NCBI GenBank assembly: GCA_036346355.1
Contig: CM070578.1
Location: 13,096,501 to 13,160,500, forward strand
Length of the DNA stretch: 64,000 nucleotides
Direction of reading: 5' to 3'
DNA from: Rhipidocladum racemiflorum
Lineage: Eukaryota; Streptophyta; Magnoliopsida; Poales; Poaceae
The notes beneath the pieces were generated by a model. It did no database searches. It saw nothing but the letters and a program-made list of their open reading frames with translations, and was not told the origin of the DNA. Both the position numbers and the translations under genes were made by a program. Positions 44,041 to 55,512 of the stretch are shown here, one piece after another. How positions within the stretch are numbered: position 1 is the stretch's first letter; the number at the start of each line of letters is the position of its first letter.

Positions 44041-45111
44041 ATGAGCCACCGACGAGTTCCGCGGCTCGGCGGTTGCCTCATGATCTTGAGGGGCGGAGTG
44101 CTCGCCGACAAGCGACGGCCAAGCTTCGCCCACCGAGAGGTCCACACGGCTACCCCCGCCGTGCCCGCCTACCTGAGGTGGTCGGAATGCCCGATCGCCT
44201 TCGACCGGACCGACCACCCCGACCACATCCCGCACCCGGGACGCTATCCGCTCGTCGTCGACCCCATCGTGGGGACGAAGCGCCTGACCAAGGTGCTCAT
44301 GGACGGCGGCAGCAGTCTAAACATCATGTATGTTGAGACCCTGGATGCCCTAGGAGTCCCTCGCTCCGCCCTCCGGCCGAGCAAGGCGCCCTTCCATGGC
44401 GTCGTACCAGGCCAACAGGCCCACCCCCTCGGGCAGGTCGGCCTGCCCGTCACCTTTGGGAGCCCGGACAATTTCCGCACCGAGAGCCTCACTTTCGAGG
44501 TTGTGGACTTCCCCGGCTCCTACCACGCCATTTTGGGACGACCATGCTACGCGAAGTTCATGGCGGTCCCCAATTACACCTACCTCAAGATGAAGATGCC
44601 AGGGCCGCAAGGTATCATCACCGTGGCCACATCTTTCCAGCTCGCCTACAACTGCGAGCGAAGCAGCTGCGAGCTGGCCTCAGCAGTCGTCGCTTCCGCC
44701 GAGCTCGCTCAGCTCCAGGAGAAGGCCTTCGGATCCGCCCCCGACTCCAGCAAGTCAGGGCCTAGCTCTTTCAAGTCCGCGGAGGACACGAAGGAGGTCG
44801 CTGTTGATCCCGAAGATCCTGCCAAGACCGCCCGGATCAGCGGCGCCCTCACCTCCCACAGCCGGGGAATGCCCGCGACAAGGATGCCGACTCGCCGCGC
44901 ATCCCCACGCACGGCTTCGGCCTCGACCTCCGCCACCACCCGCAGCCAGGCTTGTTCGTCGCCCACCTCCTCTCGAAGTTACAAAGCGCCCCAAGTCGCC
45001 AATGCAGTGTGGGAGGCGCGGAAGACGAAGCACCGTAGAGTCCATAACGGAGCGGAAGGCGAAGCGCCCGACACCAGTCCCGAAGGCGGCGCGGTCCTCA
45101 AGGCGAGTTAA
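44041..45111 (+). CDS. Gypsy C protease-like ORF, open for 356 codons
   Basis: The first part holds a retropepsin-like domain: PLVVDPIVGTKRLTKVLMDG, then GSSLNIMYVETLDALGVPRS, and GSYHAILGRPCYAKFMAVPN. The usual DTG/DSG active site is DGG here, as in many grass Tat-type elements. The last third (from about residue 270) is Ser/Thr/Arg-rich and likely out of the ancestral frame. No RT follows. The open start at 44041 may be internal to a longer gag-protease. Confidence 0.75.
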   Translation: MSHRRVPRLGGCLMILRGGVLADKRRPSFAHREVHTATPAVPAYLRWSECPIAFDRTDHPDHIPHPGRYPLVVDPIVGTKRLTKVLMDGGSSLNIMYVETLDALGVPRSALRPSKAPFHGVVPGQQAHPLGQVGLPVTFGSPDNFRTESLTFEVVDFPGSYHAILGRPCYAKFMAVPNYTYLKMKMPGPQGIITVATSFQLAYNCERSSCELASAVVASAELAQLQEKAFGSAPDSSKSGPSSFKSAEDTKEVAVDPEDPAKTARISGALTSHSRGMPATRMPTRRASPRTASASTSATTRSQACSSPTSSRSYKAPQVANAVWEARKTKHRRVHNGAEGEAPDTSPEGGAVLKAS

Positions 45112-45287
45112 TCCACCCTTATCCTCGAAAGCATAAAGTTCCTTTTCGAAAAAATCGTACACCCGCCACGAGCTCAAGCGGCGCGTGGCGACTGCACCTC
45201 GACCCCCACGCCCACTCTGGGCTGCCTGTGACCTCGGGGGGTAACCTAAACCGATAACCGGTTGCCACTCCGACCGAGCTCCCCTCA

Positions 45288-45760
45288 TGGTAACCTCCTC
45301 AAAACCAAAATGCTACGGCCCACGCCCCTGTGGCTACGGTTTCGAAGTAGCACTTTGCGCAAAAAGGAGGCTACCTGAGCGAAGGACCGAGCGGTGGTCG
45401 GATGGAGCCTTTCGATTTAGGTCGGCAAGCCGACTGATCAAACAAATCTCCCTCGTGGCAACCTCCTCGAGCCGAATGCTACAACCTAAGCCCCAACGGC
45501 TACGGCTCCCGAGTAGCATTCAACGCAAAAAGGAAGCCGCCCGAGCAGAAGATAGTTTGATCAACCAGGGTCGCTAACCCAAGCGGTACTCCGACCGACC
45601 GAGCTATCTACCTCAGGACTTGTTCCCTCCAGCCCAAAAAGTACTACGGCCTACGCCTCCGCGGCTACGGCTTCGAAGTAGCACTCTGCGGGGGGGAAAC
45701 GAGTTCTCCGAGCAAGAGACGCTAGGGACGGTCGGAGCACCTCCGCTCGGGTCAGCGATC
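45288..45760. repeat. Gypsy C tandem repeats, unit about 165 bp
   Basis: Roughly three diverged units sharing AACCTCCTC, ATGCTACGGCC, GGCTACGG.T.CGAAGTAGCA and GCAAAAAGGA. This lies where RT and integrase would be expected. Non-coding. Confidence 0.7.
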
Positions 45761-46043
45761 TAACCTACCAAGCGCAAGCTTCGCAAAAAGGGCGGTCCAA
45801 CCTAGGCACCCCTCCGCAAAGCTATCGCTCGAAATAACTCGTCCTATCTCGTGATCTCTCCGGACGGGATTGAAGCAACACCTACGCTCTCGGGGCACCC
45901 CCGCGGGCCCTGTAGCTGTGGTCGTAAGATTGCCCAATTTCATAGAGGAAGCACGGGATAGACGAGCAAAATAACTTAACACGACACTTCGAACTCAGTC
46001 AGGGTAATCATGTTCTGTACCAAAAAAAAAAAAAGAAGGAAAA

Positions 46044-46631
46044 CTAATCTTCCTCCCCCTTCCGACGGAGGATTTCGCGCGGCGAGATTCGGCCGGCAAT
46101 CTCTTGGGCGCACGGATCGACCCGGGTCATGAACGCGTCGACCTCTTCGTCGCTTCGGTCAGCAGCAACGCCGCTCCCGACGGCCTCAAGGTCGACGCCG
46201 TCGTAATAAGAGACGGTGTTGACCAGGGCCGAGGAAGCGCCAAGCACCGCCGCTTCCCGCACCGACGCCTCGACGCGCTCAGGGATCCATCCAAGCATGG
46301 CGGGGATGGCGCTGGGGCCCGGAGTAAGCCCGAACAGCCGGTCACAGGCGGCCTGGACGCCCACGTGGAGGACTCCATTCGGGTTCAGGTGATGAACCTC
46401 TCTCCCGTAATAGTGCAGCAACCCCCGGACGAACGGGTGGAGTGGAAGTCCGAAGCCCCGTTCGTAGAAGGACGCCAGCGAGACTATCTCGCCGTCCTCA
46501 AGTTCGGGGACCTCGGTCCCGGCCGACGGAACTCGCCAACCGGACTCGGGCCGCGGAGGAAGGAACACCTTCCTCTCCAGACCGAGATAGCGACCCGCCA
46601 CGGCCGAGTGCGGGTACAGCGACATCTCCAA
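46044..46631 (-). CDS. Gypsy C antisense ORF (Transposase_28 type), shortened
   Basis: 195 codons opposite to gag. The middle contains ERGFGLPLHPFVRGLLHYYG and HHLNPNGVLHVGVQAACDRLFG, which match the putative gypsy-type transposon domain (Transposase_28) of antisense ORFs in grass Tat elements. The C-terminal part (SVREAAVLGASSALV through EEVDAFM) resembles the far end of those longer proteins, as I recall them. The usual long middle seems to be missing, so this is probably an internal-deletion form. Its function is unknown in the family. A TATA-like box lies upstream at about 46769-46776 on the minus strand. Confidence 0.75.
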   Translation of the reverse strand: MEMSLYPHSAVAGRYLGLERKVFLPPRPESGWRVPSAGTEVPELEDGEIVSLASFYERGFGLPLHPFVRGLLHYYGREVHHLNPNGVLHVGVQAACDRLFGLTPGPSAIPAMLGWIPERVEASVREAAVLGASSALVNTVSYYDGVDLEAVGSGVAADRSDEEVDAFMTRVDPCAQEIAGRISPREILRRKGEED

Positions 46632-46768
46632 GTGCGCGAAGGAAAGCAGGGAACGACGCGGCGAAGCAGGAAGCTCCTCTTCTTCCCTCGTTTTCTTTCT
46701 TCCCTTTTCCTTTTTTGCAGAGCGCGCGAACAGAGGGCTTGGCGCCTACCACGCCACCCACTCCTTCC

Positions 46769-46776
46769 TTTATAGG
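46769..46776 (-). promoter_or_regulatory. Possible TATA box of the antisense ORF
   Basis: CTATAAAGGAAGG on the minus strand, about 140 bp upstream of the antisense start codon, followed by a purine/pyrimidine-biased leader. Suggestive only. Confidence 0.45.
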
Positions 46777-47514
46777 CGCCAGGCGGGAACAGACGCGCCT
46801 CCGCGCCGAAATCGACGCCTCCTCACGCAAATCAACGCGGTCGCAGACCGTCCGCCTGCCGCCTCGCCCGTCTCCCCGGTAACGTGCCGCAGTCCATTTA
46901 AACCCCACTGCGCATTAACTGCTCCGACAGGACAGCCGCCTCGCGCCGCGCGCCGCACAGCATCGCGGACCTCGCCGGTTACGATGGGCCGGGGCGCCCC
47001 ATGCCGAGAAAGGTATGCAAACGGCCCATCAGCCGCCCGCCCTCGGGAGGGCAAGCCGCCTAAAGGCTCGCACGAGGCCCGGCACCGTCTTTGTGGGTTA
47101 CGAAGGCCAAATCCGGCCAATTTGAACGCAAGCCGCCCAAAGACGTAAAAAGAGCGGCGAGTCGCGGTGAGCCCCAGAGGCCTCCAGATGGGTCGGCGGG
47201 ACGACCCAATCATTGTGACTCGCGTCAGAGACCATACCTCACACTCTCCGCGGAACTCATCGATGAGTAGCGGCCAGCGCGCTCGGTCGGCGGACGACCG
47301 GCGATCCGACACGGGATCGAGTAAGGAAAGGTTTTTATGGAACGCCCCGGTAGTCGGACGCCCACGGAGCTACGTCGGCTTGAAAGCGAACCCCCTCAAG
47401 GGGATCGCCAAGGTTTCACTCGGATTACCCGATAGTAGCTCGCCACGAGCACGGCGTTCAAACCGACGAAGGTAAACGCGTTCGCTCACGACTCACGAGG
47501 ACCCACGTGCACCG

Positions 47515-48184
47515 TGGCTGCGGAGTCCGGCCAAGTAAACCCCGACCGGCTCTCCGACCAGCTCGGGGGCTCGAGCTACACCCACCGGTGCGCTCGCCTT
47601 GCCGAGCTCTTTGGCGGCGTTAGACAAGCGGCGGCCCGACCAAAGCGTCGCCGACCTCGAGTCATGGCCACTTTTCGGCCGGGTAAACCCCGGCCGGCTC
47701 TCCGACCGGCTCGGGGCTCGAGGCTACACCCTGCGCTCGCGCCTTGCCGGGCTCTTTGGCGGCGTGGCCGACAAGCGGCGCCCGACCAAAGCGTCGCCGA
47801 CCTCGGGTCGCGGCCACTTTTCGGCCAAGGTAAACCCCGACCGGCTCTCCGACCCTTTCGGGGCTCGAACTACACCACAGGTGCGCTCGCGCCCGGGCTC
47901 TTTGGCGGCGTGGCCAAACAAGCGGCGCCCGACCAAAGCGTCGCCGACCTCGTGTCCGCGGCCACTTTTCGGCCGGGTAAACCCCGGCCGGCTCTCCGAC
48001 CGCTCGGGGGCTCGGGACTACACCCACCGGTGCGCTCGCGCTGCAGCTCTTTAGTGGCGTGACCGACAAGCGGCGGCCCCGACCAAAGGCGTCGCCGACC
48101 TCAGGGTCTGCGGCCACTTTTCGACCGGCTAAACCCTCGACCGGCTCCCTGACCCGCTCGGGGGCTCGGGGGCTACACCCACCG
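47515..48184. repeat. Gypsy C tandem repeats, unit about 155 bp
   Basis: A little more than four units sharing GGCCACTTTTCGGCC, GTAAACCCCGACCGGCTCTC, CTCTTTGGCGGCGT and CGACCAAAGCGTCGCCGACC. The array runs straight into the truncated 3' LTR. Confidence 0.88.
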
Positions 48185-48801
48185 GGGTAGGCGGCTCCTT
48201 CCCGAGACTGTCAGAAGGGCCACCGAAGAAGTCAAGCCCCCCGTCCCGTCGCCTGGCACGCCGCAGAAGATTACGCCCGCTCCCGAGGCCAAGGCAAAGT
48301 CAAGCGCCATTAAAGCCACCGAGGCTGACAAGAGCACCACGCAACACGCCACCCTGACAGACTACGCAGATCAGACGCCAGAACCACCAACCCCGCCGAC
48401 GGCAGGGGGCGGTCGGACAAGACAGGAACCAGACGTCAAGACGTGCAGGCCCCTTTCCTCGTAGTTTTCACGACTCCCGTGTAACTTGCCTCCTCCGTCT
48501 ATATAAGGAGAGGCAGGACCCGAGAGGGAGAGCGGAGAAGGGAGAAAAAACAGTCTTCTAGGTAGCCTCACCACCCTAGCGAAAGCGTCAAGGGGATCGG
48601 ACAGCCGACCGTCCGCCTCGCTTGTACACCCCTTGTTCATCTCCCAAGGATCAATACATCCACACCGCACGAACTGGAGTAGGGACATTCTGCCCGAACC
48701 AGTATACATCTTCTGACTCCTTGAGTCGACCATTCGGGGAGAGGGAGCGCGCGACCCCATCCGACCATAAATTCGTATTACCGGTGCACGAAACACCGAC
48801 A
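48185..48801 (+). repeat. Gypsy C 3' LTR, 5'-truncated
   Basis: Matches the 5' LTR only from about 41467 onward (GGGGTAGGCGGCTCC). The join to the tandem repeats is at ACCGG, a short word present in both parents. The end (CACCGACA) and target duplication are intact. Confidence 0.88.
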
Positions 48802-51061
48802 GGTTGATTCGTGGGATTCTTGGGTTCTAGGGTCATCAATGGTGGGAGTTAGAGCTTAGGTTTAGATTTGAAGTTTCGGAGTTGAATCTTGAGCTCTAGG
48901 GTTTTGGGTGTAGTGATTCTAGGGTTGGTTGGGGCTTGGATTGGTGAATGTGGGTTCTAGGGAGGTAGATCGGGTAGTGGTAATGCCGATCCAAGGGTCG
49001 TTTGGAGTTGGCTAGTGGTTTCATGGGCTAGTGTTGTTCCTCGTGGAGTTGGGTTAGCTATAAGCTTCTCCGGCTTAGCCACGTGTAGGAAAGTCATTGA
49101 TCGGGTCCCCGCGATGCCGTTGGACTTGGCGGCACCTCGATCCGTCGAGTTATTGGGTAAAACTCGCCAGGTCCGGAGTGTCCGACACCCGTCCGGAGTG
49201 TCCGCCTGTCGAGTATCCGGACCGAATGGGCCGAGAGTCCGGATTGTCCGGAGAGTCCGGATCAAATACCCTGACCGTCTCGGTTAGGCCGGTCTCCCAT
49301 TGAGTCGAAAGTTGTCGGTTGCGTTATTTCTTGAGGTTTTTCGGTTGTACTTCATTCATATGCATTGCATGCATTTTAATTATGCATTGTATCCGTGTAG
49401 AGAACGATCCACGCGGCCCGACGTGGCCGTGGTTGAGGGAGTTGCCGAGGGCAAATCACTTTGTCGATCCACCAATGAAGAGCAAGGCAAGCACCTATGC
49501 ATCTTGAACTGTATTAATTTTTTTTTTGTGAATAAACTGATTAATTGGTGAAATAAGTCTGCATTAGGAATTGAATTGTGTTAGGGTTATATCCTATTTG
49601 CTGCACATTCGTCCTTTGGATTGTGAACACTTCCGTTGGAACTAGTAATGGTATTAAATGAGTCAACGCTTAGAATTGCTTAGAGGTCGGGGTTGGGCCA
49701 AGTGGTGGTTGGTCCACCGCTTGAGATCAATTACATTACTTACGATGAAATGAAATGGAGTGCGGTTATGTAAGGAAAGGTTAAATTGGAGACCCAGGCG
49801 GGAAGGTTGGGACATTGGGTAAGGAGACCCGATGTGGTAGTTCCCGTCTGAGTCGATTAAGGACCGGTCGATGGTTGCCCTTTGAGTGAGCCCCCCCCGG
49901 TTGGTCGCAGGCCCGATTATGGTACGGTAAGCCACTCTTTCTCTCATACGGAATCGATGGACCGTAACTTCCTGTGGTTGGACGTGGTTGAGGGCGAGGC
50001 TTAGGCCGACTCTCGGCGCCAAGCCGGGCTTAGGGCACTTCGAGGGTGCTAGGTTTTCGGACATGAGAGGACGCTTCAGCGATTGGGTATGATTGGGAGG
50101 GGTTGACACTAGGCCCTTGTGGTAAGTGTCGTCGCGATCAATGCTTCCTGCGGGGTTAATAAAGCGATTCGAATTGCCGCTCTCGGATATGAGCAAGCTC
50201 TTTCATCGCACAGTCACGTAGTAAGAACTTGAACCGAGGTTCGCCGTCGAGCTTGAGCCCACATAAATTGGTGTTGAGATTAATCGTTGTGAATTAATGA
50301 TTGCAACTTCATTTTTAGAAGCAGGCGCCGTTACAACTGCTTAATTGTGAATTGAGTAGTTAGGTAATTAATGTAACAAATGTTAAGCTTTACGCACTTT
50401 TACCTTGACTGGTTTTGCTACATCCAAATGCATGTCCTTTGGAGTCGGTCATATATGGACCACGGGTAAGACTTGCAGTATATTCCGTACTCAGGCTTAC
50501 GCTTTGTGGTTTTGCGGTGAGGATCGAGAGGGTGTGAGTTACGCCCCTCGCCTATCGGTGGCCAAGGCGGGGCACCGAGTAGAGGCCGTTATACAGCGTG
50601 CGCCTGAGGTGTTCAGGGCATGACACTTCCGGTGTATTACTTTCGTTGCATAGGATAGTTGGCTTACTTTTGTAAGCTGTTGCACTTTTATTTACGTATT
50701 GGAGCACATCGGCTCTTCGCTTCTGTTTGTTTGGTCGTCTTTGGGCTTCCGTGTGCCGTGTGTGTTTTGTTGCTTCAGCGTTTCGTGCGTCTCTGGTAGT
50801 GAGTTTGGGCCCGATGCCCCTTTGTGGGAAGCTGTTGTGATATGACTTGGGAACCGGTATGTGGGGATCTGGGCGAGTTTCGGATCGCATACCGGGGAAT
50901 ACCGGGTTGTTGTCAAGTCGTTGGACGTTCGTAGGGTGGTCTCCATTGGGCTTGGGTAATAGCATCGAGGATCACCTCCGGTGATTTGTTGCTAGGATCC
51001 AAATCCGACGGAACAACCGATCATCCAACAACTCGAGGACGATCTGGCGGCTCCTCTCACG
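48802..51061 (+). repeat. Gypsy B 5' LTR, second part
   Basis: Continues the LTR after Gypsy C. The first 350 bp are identical by eye to 56387-56755. From 49170 on, single-base differences against the 3' LTR become frequent. Confidence 0.92.
49171..49261. promoter_or_regulatory. CGGA-N3-TCCG array 2 in Gypsy B 5' LTR
   Basis: Several dyads and half-dyads with centres GTG, TTG and GAG. Compared with 56756-56846 the two copies lose different single bases. Confidence 0.6.
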
Positions 51062-51064
51062 AGG

Positions 51065-51080
51065 TTGGTATCGAGCAAGG
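51065..51080 (+). other. Gypsy B primer-binding site
   Basis: TTGGTATCGAGCAAGG, which is the tRNA-iMet site TTGGTATCAGAGC lacking one A. Confidence 0.8.
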
Positions 51081-51399
51081 CGCACAAAGACGGACCCCAA
51101 CTCGACGACCGATTAGGAGATTGCTTAGGATTGTCATTAATGCATTAGATAGAAAGTGATATTTATCCCGCCCTAGATTGTAGCGGTGGGAGTGAGTTGC
51201 GTTGGAAGTCGTACATGTCATCTCATCTCATGCCGTGCATGTGTCATCTTTGCCTTGCATCGAAGTTGTGTTCAGGTGTGGCAGACTTGTGGGACCCAGT
51301 CGCGAAGTGCTGCGATGCGAGTGGGAGTCGATTGAGGTTGTTAGGTTAGTGTGGTGTGTCGTTTCCGTTTGGAGTCTAACTCTTGTCGTCGGCTTTGGT

Positions 51400-52500
51400 T
51401 AACGATGAATCACGGACCAGCTGGGCTTCCACTGGGGTGATGGAGGTGCGGAGCGGCAAGCGAGAGGGTGCTATTCCGCCGCCTCCTCCCAATGTCTTTG
51501 GATATTCTGTGCGGACCGAGCAAAGCACCAGGAGACGACAAATCGGATCCTAGAGATGTCTTTGGTCCAGGATCGGGTCCCAGGGTGGCCGCGGTGATGG
51601 GCGGGTCGGCCCACCGGCTATCTCGACTTCACGCACACGCCCACCGGTCTTCTCACGGGCTGCCGATCCGTTGGAGGCCGACGATTGGCTGCGCCGCGAT
51701 AGAGCGAGTTGCTCTTATCGACCGTGGGGAGCTCGGAAGGCCCACTTCGCGGCGCGGCGGCTCGAGGAGCCTGCCGGTGCTTGGTGGGCCAATTTGAAGG
51801 TGATGCAACTGCCGGCACCGATTTACAGGCTGAGTTCCGTGAGGCGTTTGGGCGTACCACATCCCAAAGGGCCTCATGGACATGAAGAAGCGGCGATTTC
51901 TCACCCTCAGGCGGCTCGGCAAGTCGGTGGTTGACTACTCGCGAGGAATTCAACTACCCTGGCGCGATCGCCGGAGGAGGTCGACACCGACCGGAAGAAG
52001 CGTGGTCGGTTCGTGAGTGGGTTGACAGCGAAGATGCAGGACAAGCTGTCCGTCTGCGACTTCGCCCGACTACAACGACTGGTGAGCAGCGATCACCGTT
52101 GAGCTCAAGATGCGGGCTCATCGGGAGGAGAAGAAGAGGAAGCGGGCGGCCGTACTCGTGACGGCGGCTTCGCGGCCGGGCTCGTCGCGATCTCGTATCG
52201 GCCGTCGAGGCCGTCTGCTCAGCGCCGTCTCGATCGGTCGCGACGGCCGGTCGTCGGTTGCCCTGCCCGACCCACGACCACCACTACTACGCCGCCGTGA
52301 CGGCAAAGAAGCGGCGGGTTCCGGTCCCGGTCCGTGCTACAATTATGCGGACGTCGCGGGCCACTTCATCCGGATCGCCCATTCCCACGCCAGGGCAAAG
52401 ATCGCCGGCGCTTCCACGGCCAGTGGCGCGACGGCACCACCGCCGCTGTTTCACGCCGAGCCGAGGGGCACCTTCGCCGACGCCGAGGCTGGTTCCTAGG
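51400..52500 (+). pseudogene. Gypsy B gag, frame-broken as given
   Basis: Parallel to the Gypsy A gag: a proline-rich start, LEADDWLRRDRA, PAGAWWANLKVMQLP, HPKGPHGHEEAAIS-frame text and a zinc-knuckle remnant (CYNYADVAGHFIRIA) near 52338. It needs many frame changes, most of one base. Because the LTRs of this element show one-base dropouts, part of the damage may be sequence error. Confidence 0.75.
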
Positions 52501-52519
52501 CTCCGCCGCTAGCCGGGTA

Positions 52520-53809
52520 ATGCCTTGTTGAGGGGCATGAGGCTAGGGTATTATTTGATTCGAGGCCTCCCATTCTTTTATCCGCACGGGGTTTGCGGGC
52601 GAGATCGATGAAGATCGATGCGGTGTCACCTCTTTTACGATTGAGGCACCAGGGTCGAAGCTCACGGTTAGGCGGATGGTTCAAGGCCGTAGTTCAAATT
52701 CAGGGATTTCGTTCACTTTGTTAGCTTGTCGCTTCTAGACCTTCGGGAATAGATGTCATCCTGAGGATGAGTTGGGTGACACGACGGCAGCTATTTTGAA
52801 TTGCTGTAGTCATACCCTGTCACTCCGAAATCCGAAGGGCGGCCGACTCACCCTACTTCTTAGCGAGAACAAGGCCACCTTGTGTTCGCTAAATGGGACA
52901 GAAGTTGAAGAGCTGGACTCGATTCCCGTGGTGTCGGAGTTTCCCGATGTGTTCCCGGAATTACCGGAATGCCACCGATCGGGATATCGAGTTTGTCGTT
53001 GAGCTCCGGCCAGGATCGCTCCGGTGTCCAAGCGACTCAGACGGATGCCGCCAAATGAATTGGCTGAGCTGAAGATCCAGCTGAAAGGGTTGATGGACAA
53101 GGGTTTCATTCGCCCGAGCTCCTCGCCTTGGGGTTGCTCGGCTCTCTTTGTGACCAAGAAGGATGGTTCTCTGCGCCTCTGCGTTGATTACCGTCCCCTG
53201 AATGCAGTCACCGTCAAGAACAAGTACCCATTGCCCCGGATCGACCTCCTGTTCGATCAGCTGACTGGTGCACGAGTATTTTCCAAGATTGATCTGAGGC
53301 TCGGCTACCATCAGATTAAGATCCGAGCCGAGGATATCCCGAAGACTGCTTTCTCCACCAGATACGGGCTTTACGAGTATACCGTCATGTCGTTCGGTCT
53401 GACGAACGCGCCGGCATACTTCATGTACCTCATGAACTCCATCTTCATGGAGGAGCTGGATTCCTTTGTCGTCATCTTCATTGATGACATCCTCATCTAT
53501 TCGGCCAGCGAGGAAGATCATGCCAGGCACCTTCGTGTTGTTCTCGGAAGACTTCGGGAGCATCGCCTGTATGCAAAGTTCAGCAAATGCGAGTTCTGGC
53601 TGAAGGAAGTGTCATTCTTGGGACACGTCCTTTCTGAGCGAGGCGTGGCAGTTGACCCGAGCAAGGTACAGGATGTACTCAAATGGGAGCAGCCCAAGGC
53701 CCATCACGGACATCCGCAGCTTTTCTTGGATCGGTGGGTATTATCGCCGCTTCATCCAAGACTTCTCGGAGATTGCGGCCGGCGATCGAGCTGCTCAAGA
53801 AGGGGTTGA
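52520..53809 (+). pseudogene. Gypsy B protease and reverse transcriptase
   Basis: Protease traces (VLFDSRPPILLSAR-like near 52545, DVILRMSW near 52750) are frame-broken. The RT is open from 53024: LMDKGFIRPSSSPWG, FVTKKDGSLRLCVDYRPLN, KIDLRLGYHQIKI, FGLTNAPAYFM and the catalytic FIDDILIYS, then KCEFWLKEVSFLGHVLSERG. The frame breaks at about 53700, after KVQDVLKWEQPK. Catalytic residues are conserved. It would copy element RNA into cDNA in the particle. Confidence 0.92.
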
Positions 53810-53814
53810 ATTCG

Positions 53815-55290
53815 ATGGTCGGACTGTGGGAGCGCCTTTCAGACACTGAAGCAACGTCTGACTACGGCTCCTGTCCTCACTCAGCCGGATATACACAGGC
53901 CTTTTGATGTGTATTGCGATGCGTCAGGCATTGGACTTGGCTGTGTACTTATGCAAGAAGGCCGAGTCGTTGCCCTCGCATCTCGGCGATTGAAGCATCA
54001 TGAGGAGCACTACCCCACCCACGATTTGGAGCTTGCAGCAGTGGTGCATGCCTTGAAGATCTGGCGCCACTATCTCTTGGGGAACAAGTGCAATATTTAT
54101 ACTGATCATAAAAGTCTCAAGTACATCTTCACTCAGGCAGATCTGAATATGAGGCAGCGGAGATGGCTTGAGCTGATCAAAGATTACAGTCTGGAGGTGC
54201 ATTACCACCCGGGGAAGGCGAATGTGGTAGCTGACGCGTTGAGTCGCCAAGCTCAATGCAACTGCCTTACTCTCCAGTCCCCGAGTGTTTCCCTCTGTGC
54301 CGAATTCCAGAGACTCGGCTTAGAGATGGGCGAGCAGGGATTCATAGCTAATCTCGAGTTGGGATCTACATTGCTCGATCAGATTCGAGAGGCACAGACG
54401 AAGGATGAAGAAGTTTCCCAAATCCGGGATAAAGTGAATTTGGGGCAAGCTGCTGAGTTTCGCCTAGATGATCAGGGAACCTTGTGGTTCGGAGAACGCA
54501 TAGTTGTCCCTGATGACCAGGAGTTGAAGCGAAGGATTCTCGATGAGGCGCATAACTCCTTGCTTACCATTCACCCGGGCAGCAACAAGATGTATCAAGA
54601 CCTGAGGCGGCAGTTTTGGTGGACCCGTATGAAGCGCGAAGTCGCTCGCTATGTGTCGGAATGCGACGTCTGCAAGCGGGTGAAGGCCGAACACCTCAAG
54701 CCAGCCGGTACCCTTCAGCCTCTCCCTATTCCAGTTTGGAAGTGGGAGGATGTCGCCATGGATTTCATTACCGGCCTGCCGACCACTTCCTCAGGCCATG
54801 ACTCGATTTGGGTAATCATCGATCGACTGACGAAGTCTGCGCACTTCTTGGCCGTTTGCACCAAGTATCGAGTTAAGAAGTATGCGGACTTGTATATCTC
54901 CCGGATCGTAAGTCTGCATGGGGTGCCCAAGCGGATAGTTTCAGACAGAGGTTCTCAGTTCACTTCTCAGTGCAGGCTTTGCATGAGGCCTTGGGCACGA
55001 AACTGCTCTGATTCAGATACCACCCTCGGTGACGGCCGAAAGAGAGGGTCAATCGGATCCTCGAAGATATGTTGAGGGCTTGTATCTTGTCCTACGGGAA
55101 GAAGTGGGAAGAGTGTCTCGTGACGCTGAGTTCGCGTACAACAACTACCAAACCAAAGATCAAGATGTCTCCCTTGAAGCACTCTATGGTCGTAGCCGTC
55201 GGGCCCTCTCGAATCTGCGAGAGTGGTGGCGTTCATTCCTTGGGCCTGAACTAGTCATGGAGGCGAAGAAAAGGTGAGGACTATCCAAGA
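53815..55290 (+). pseudogene. Gypsy B RNase H and integrase
   Basis: Open from 53909 to 55075. RNase H: YCDASGIGLGCVLMQ, SRRLKHHEEHYPTHDLELAA and YTDHKSLKYIFTQ. Integrase: zinc-binding HHCC (HNSLLTIHPGS ... CDVCKRVK), then the first two acidic residues in MDFITGLP and SDRGSQFTSQ. The third (in the QTEGQ.ER region) falls after a frame change near 54975. The downstream frame continues to about 55290. Confidence 0.9.
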
Positions 55291-55512
55291 GAATCACGAG
55301 TAAGCGCAGTCTCGACAGAAAAGCTATGCTGATCGTCATAGGAGACCCCTCTCCTTCGACTCTGGCGACTTCGTCTACCTGAAGGTTTCTCCTCTCCGTG
55401 GCACCCGTCGATTCGGAGTTAAAGGAAAGCTGGCACCTCGCTACGTAGGGCCGTTCAAGATCCTTGGAAAGCGGCCAAGTAGCATATCGATTAGAGCTTC
55501 CTCCTTCGCTTA

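Larger units (their letters stand above)
41183..48801 (+). mobile_element. Gypsy element C, Tat-like, non-autonomous, inside Gypsy B 5' LTR
   Basis: 7.6 kb from TGACGGGTACC to CACCGACA, flanked by a perfect GGTTG duplication (41178-41182 and 48802-48806). It has a 5' LTR, decayed gag, a protease-like ORF, non-coding tandem repeats, an antisense ORF and a truncated 3' LTR. No reverse transcriptase, RNase H or integrase motifs were found. The PBS region (TAGCGCGCGCTGTAGGGG) resembles the TGGCGCGCCAGGTAGGGG typical of grass Tat-lineage elements. Confidence 0.88.
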
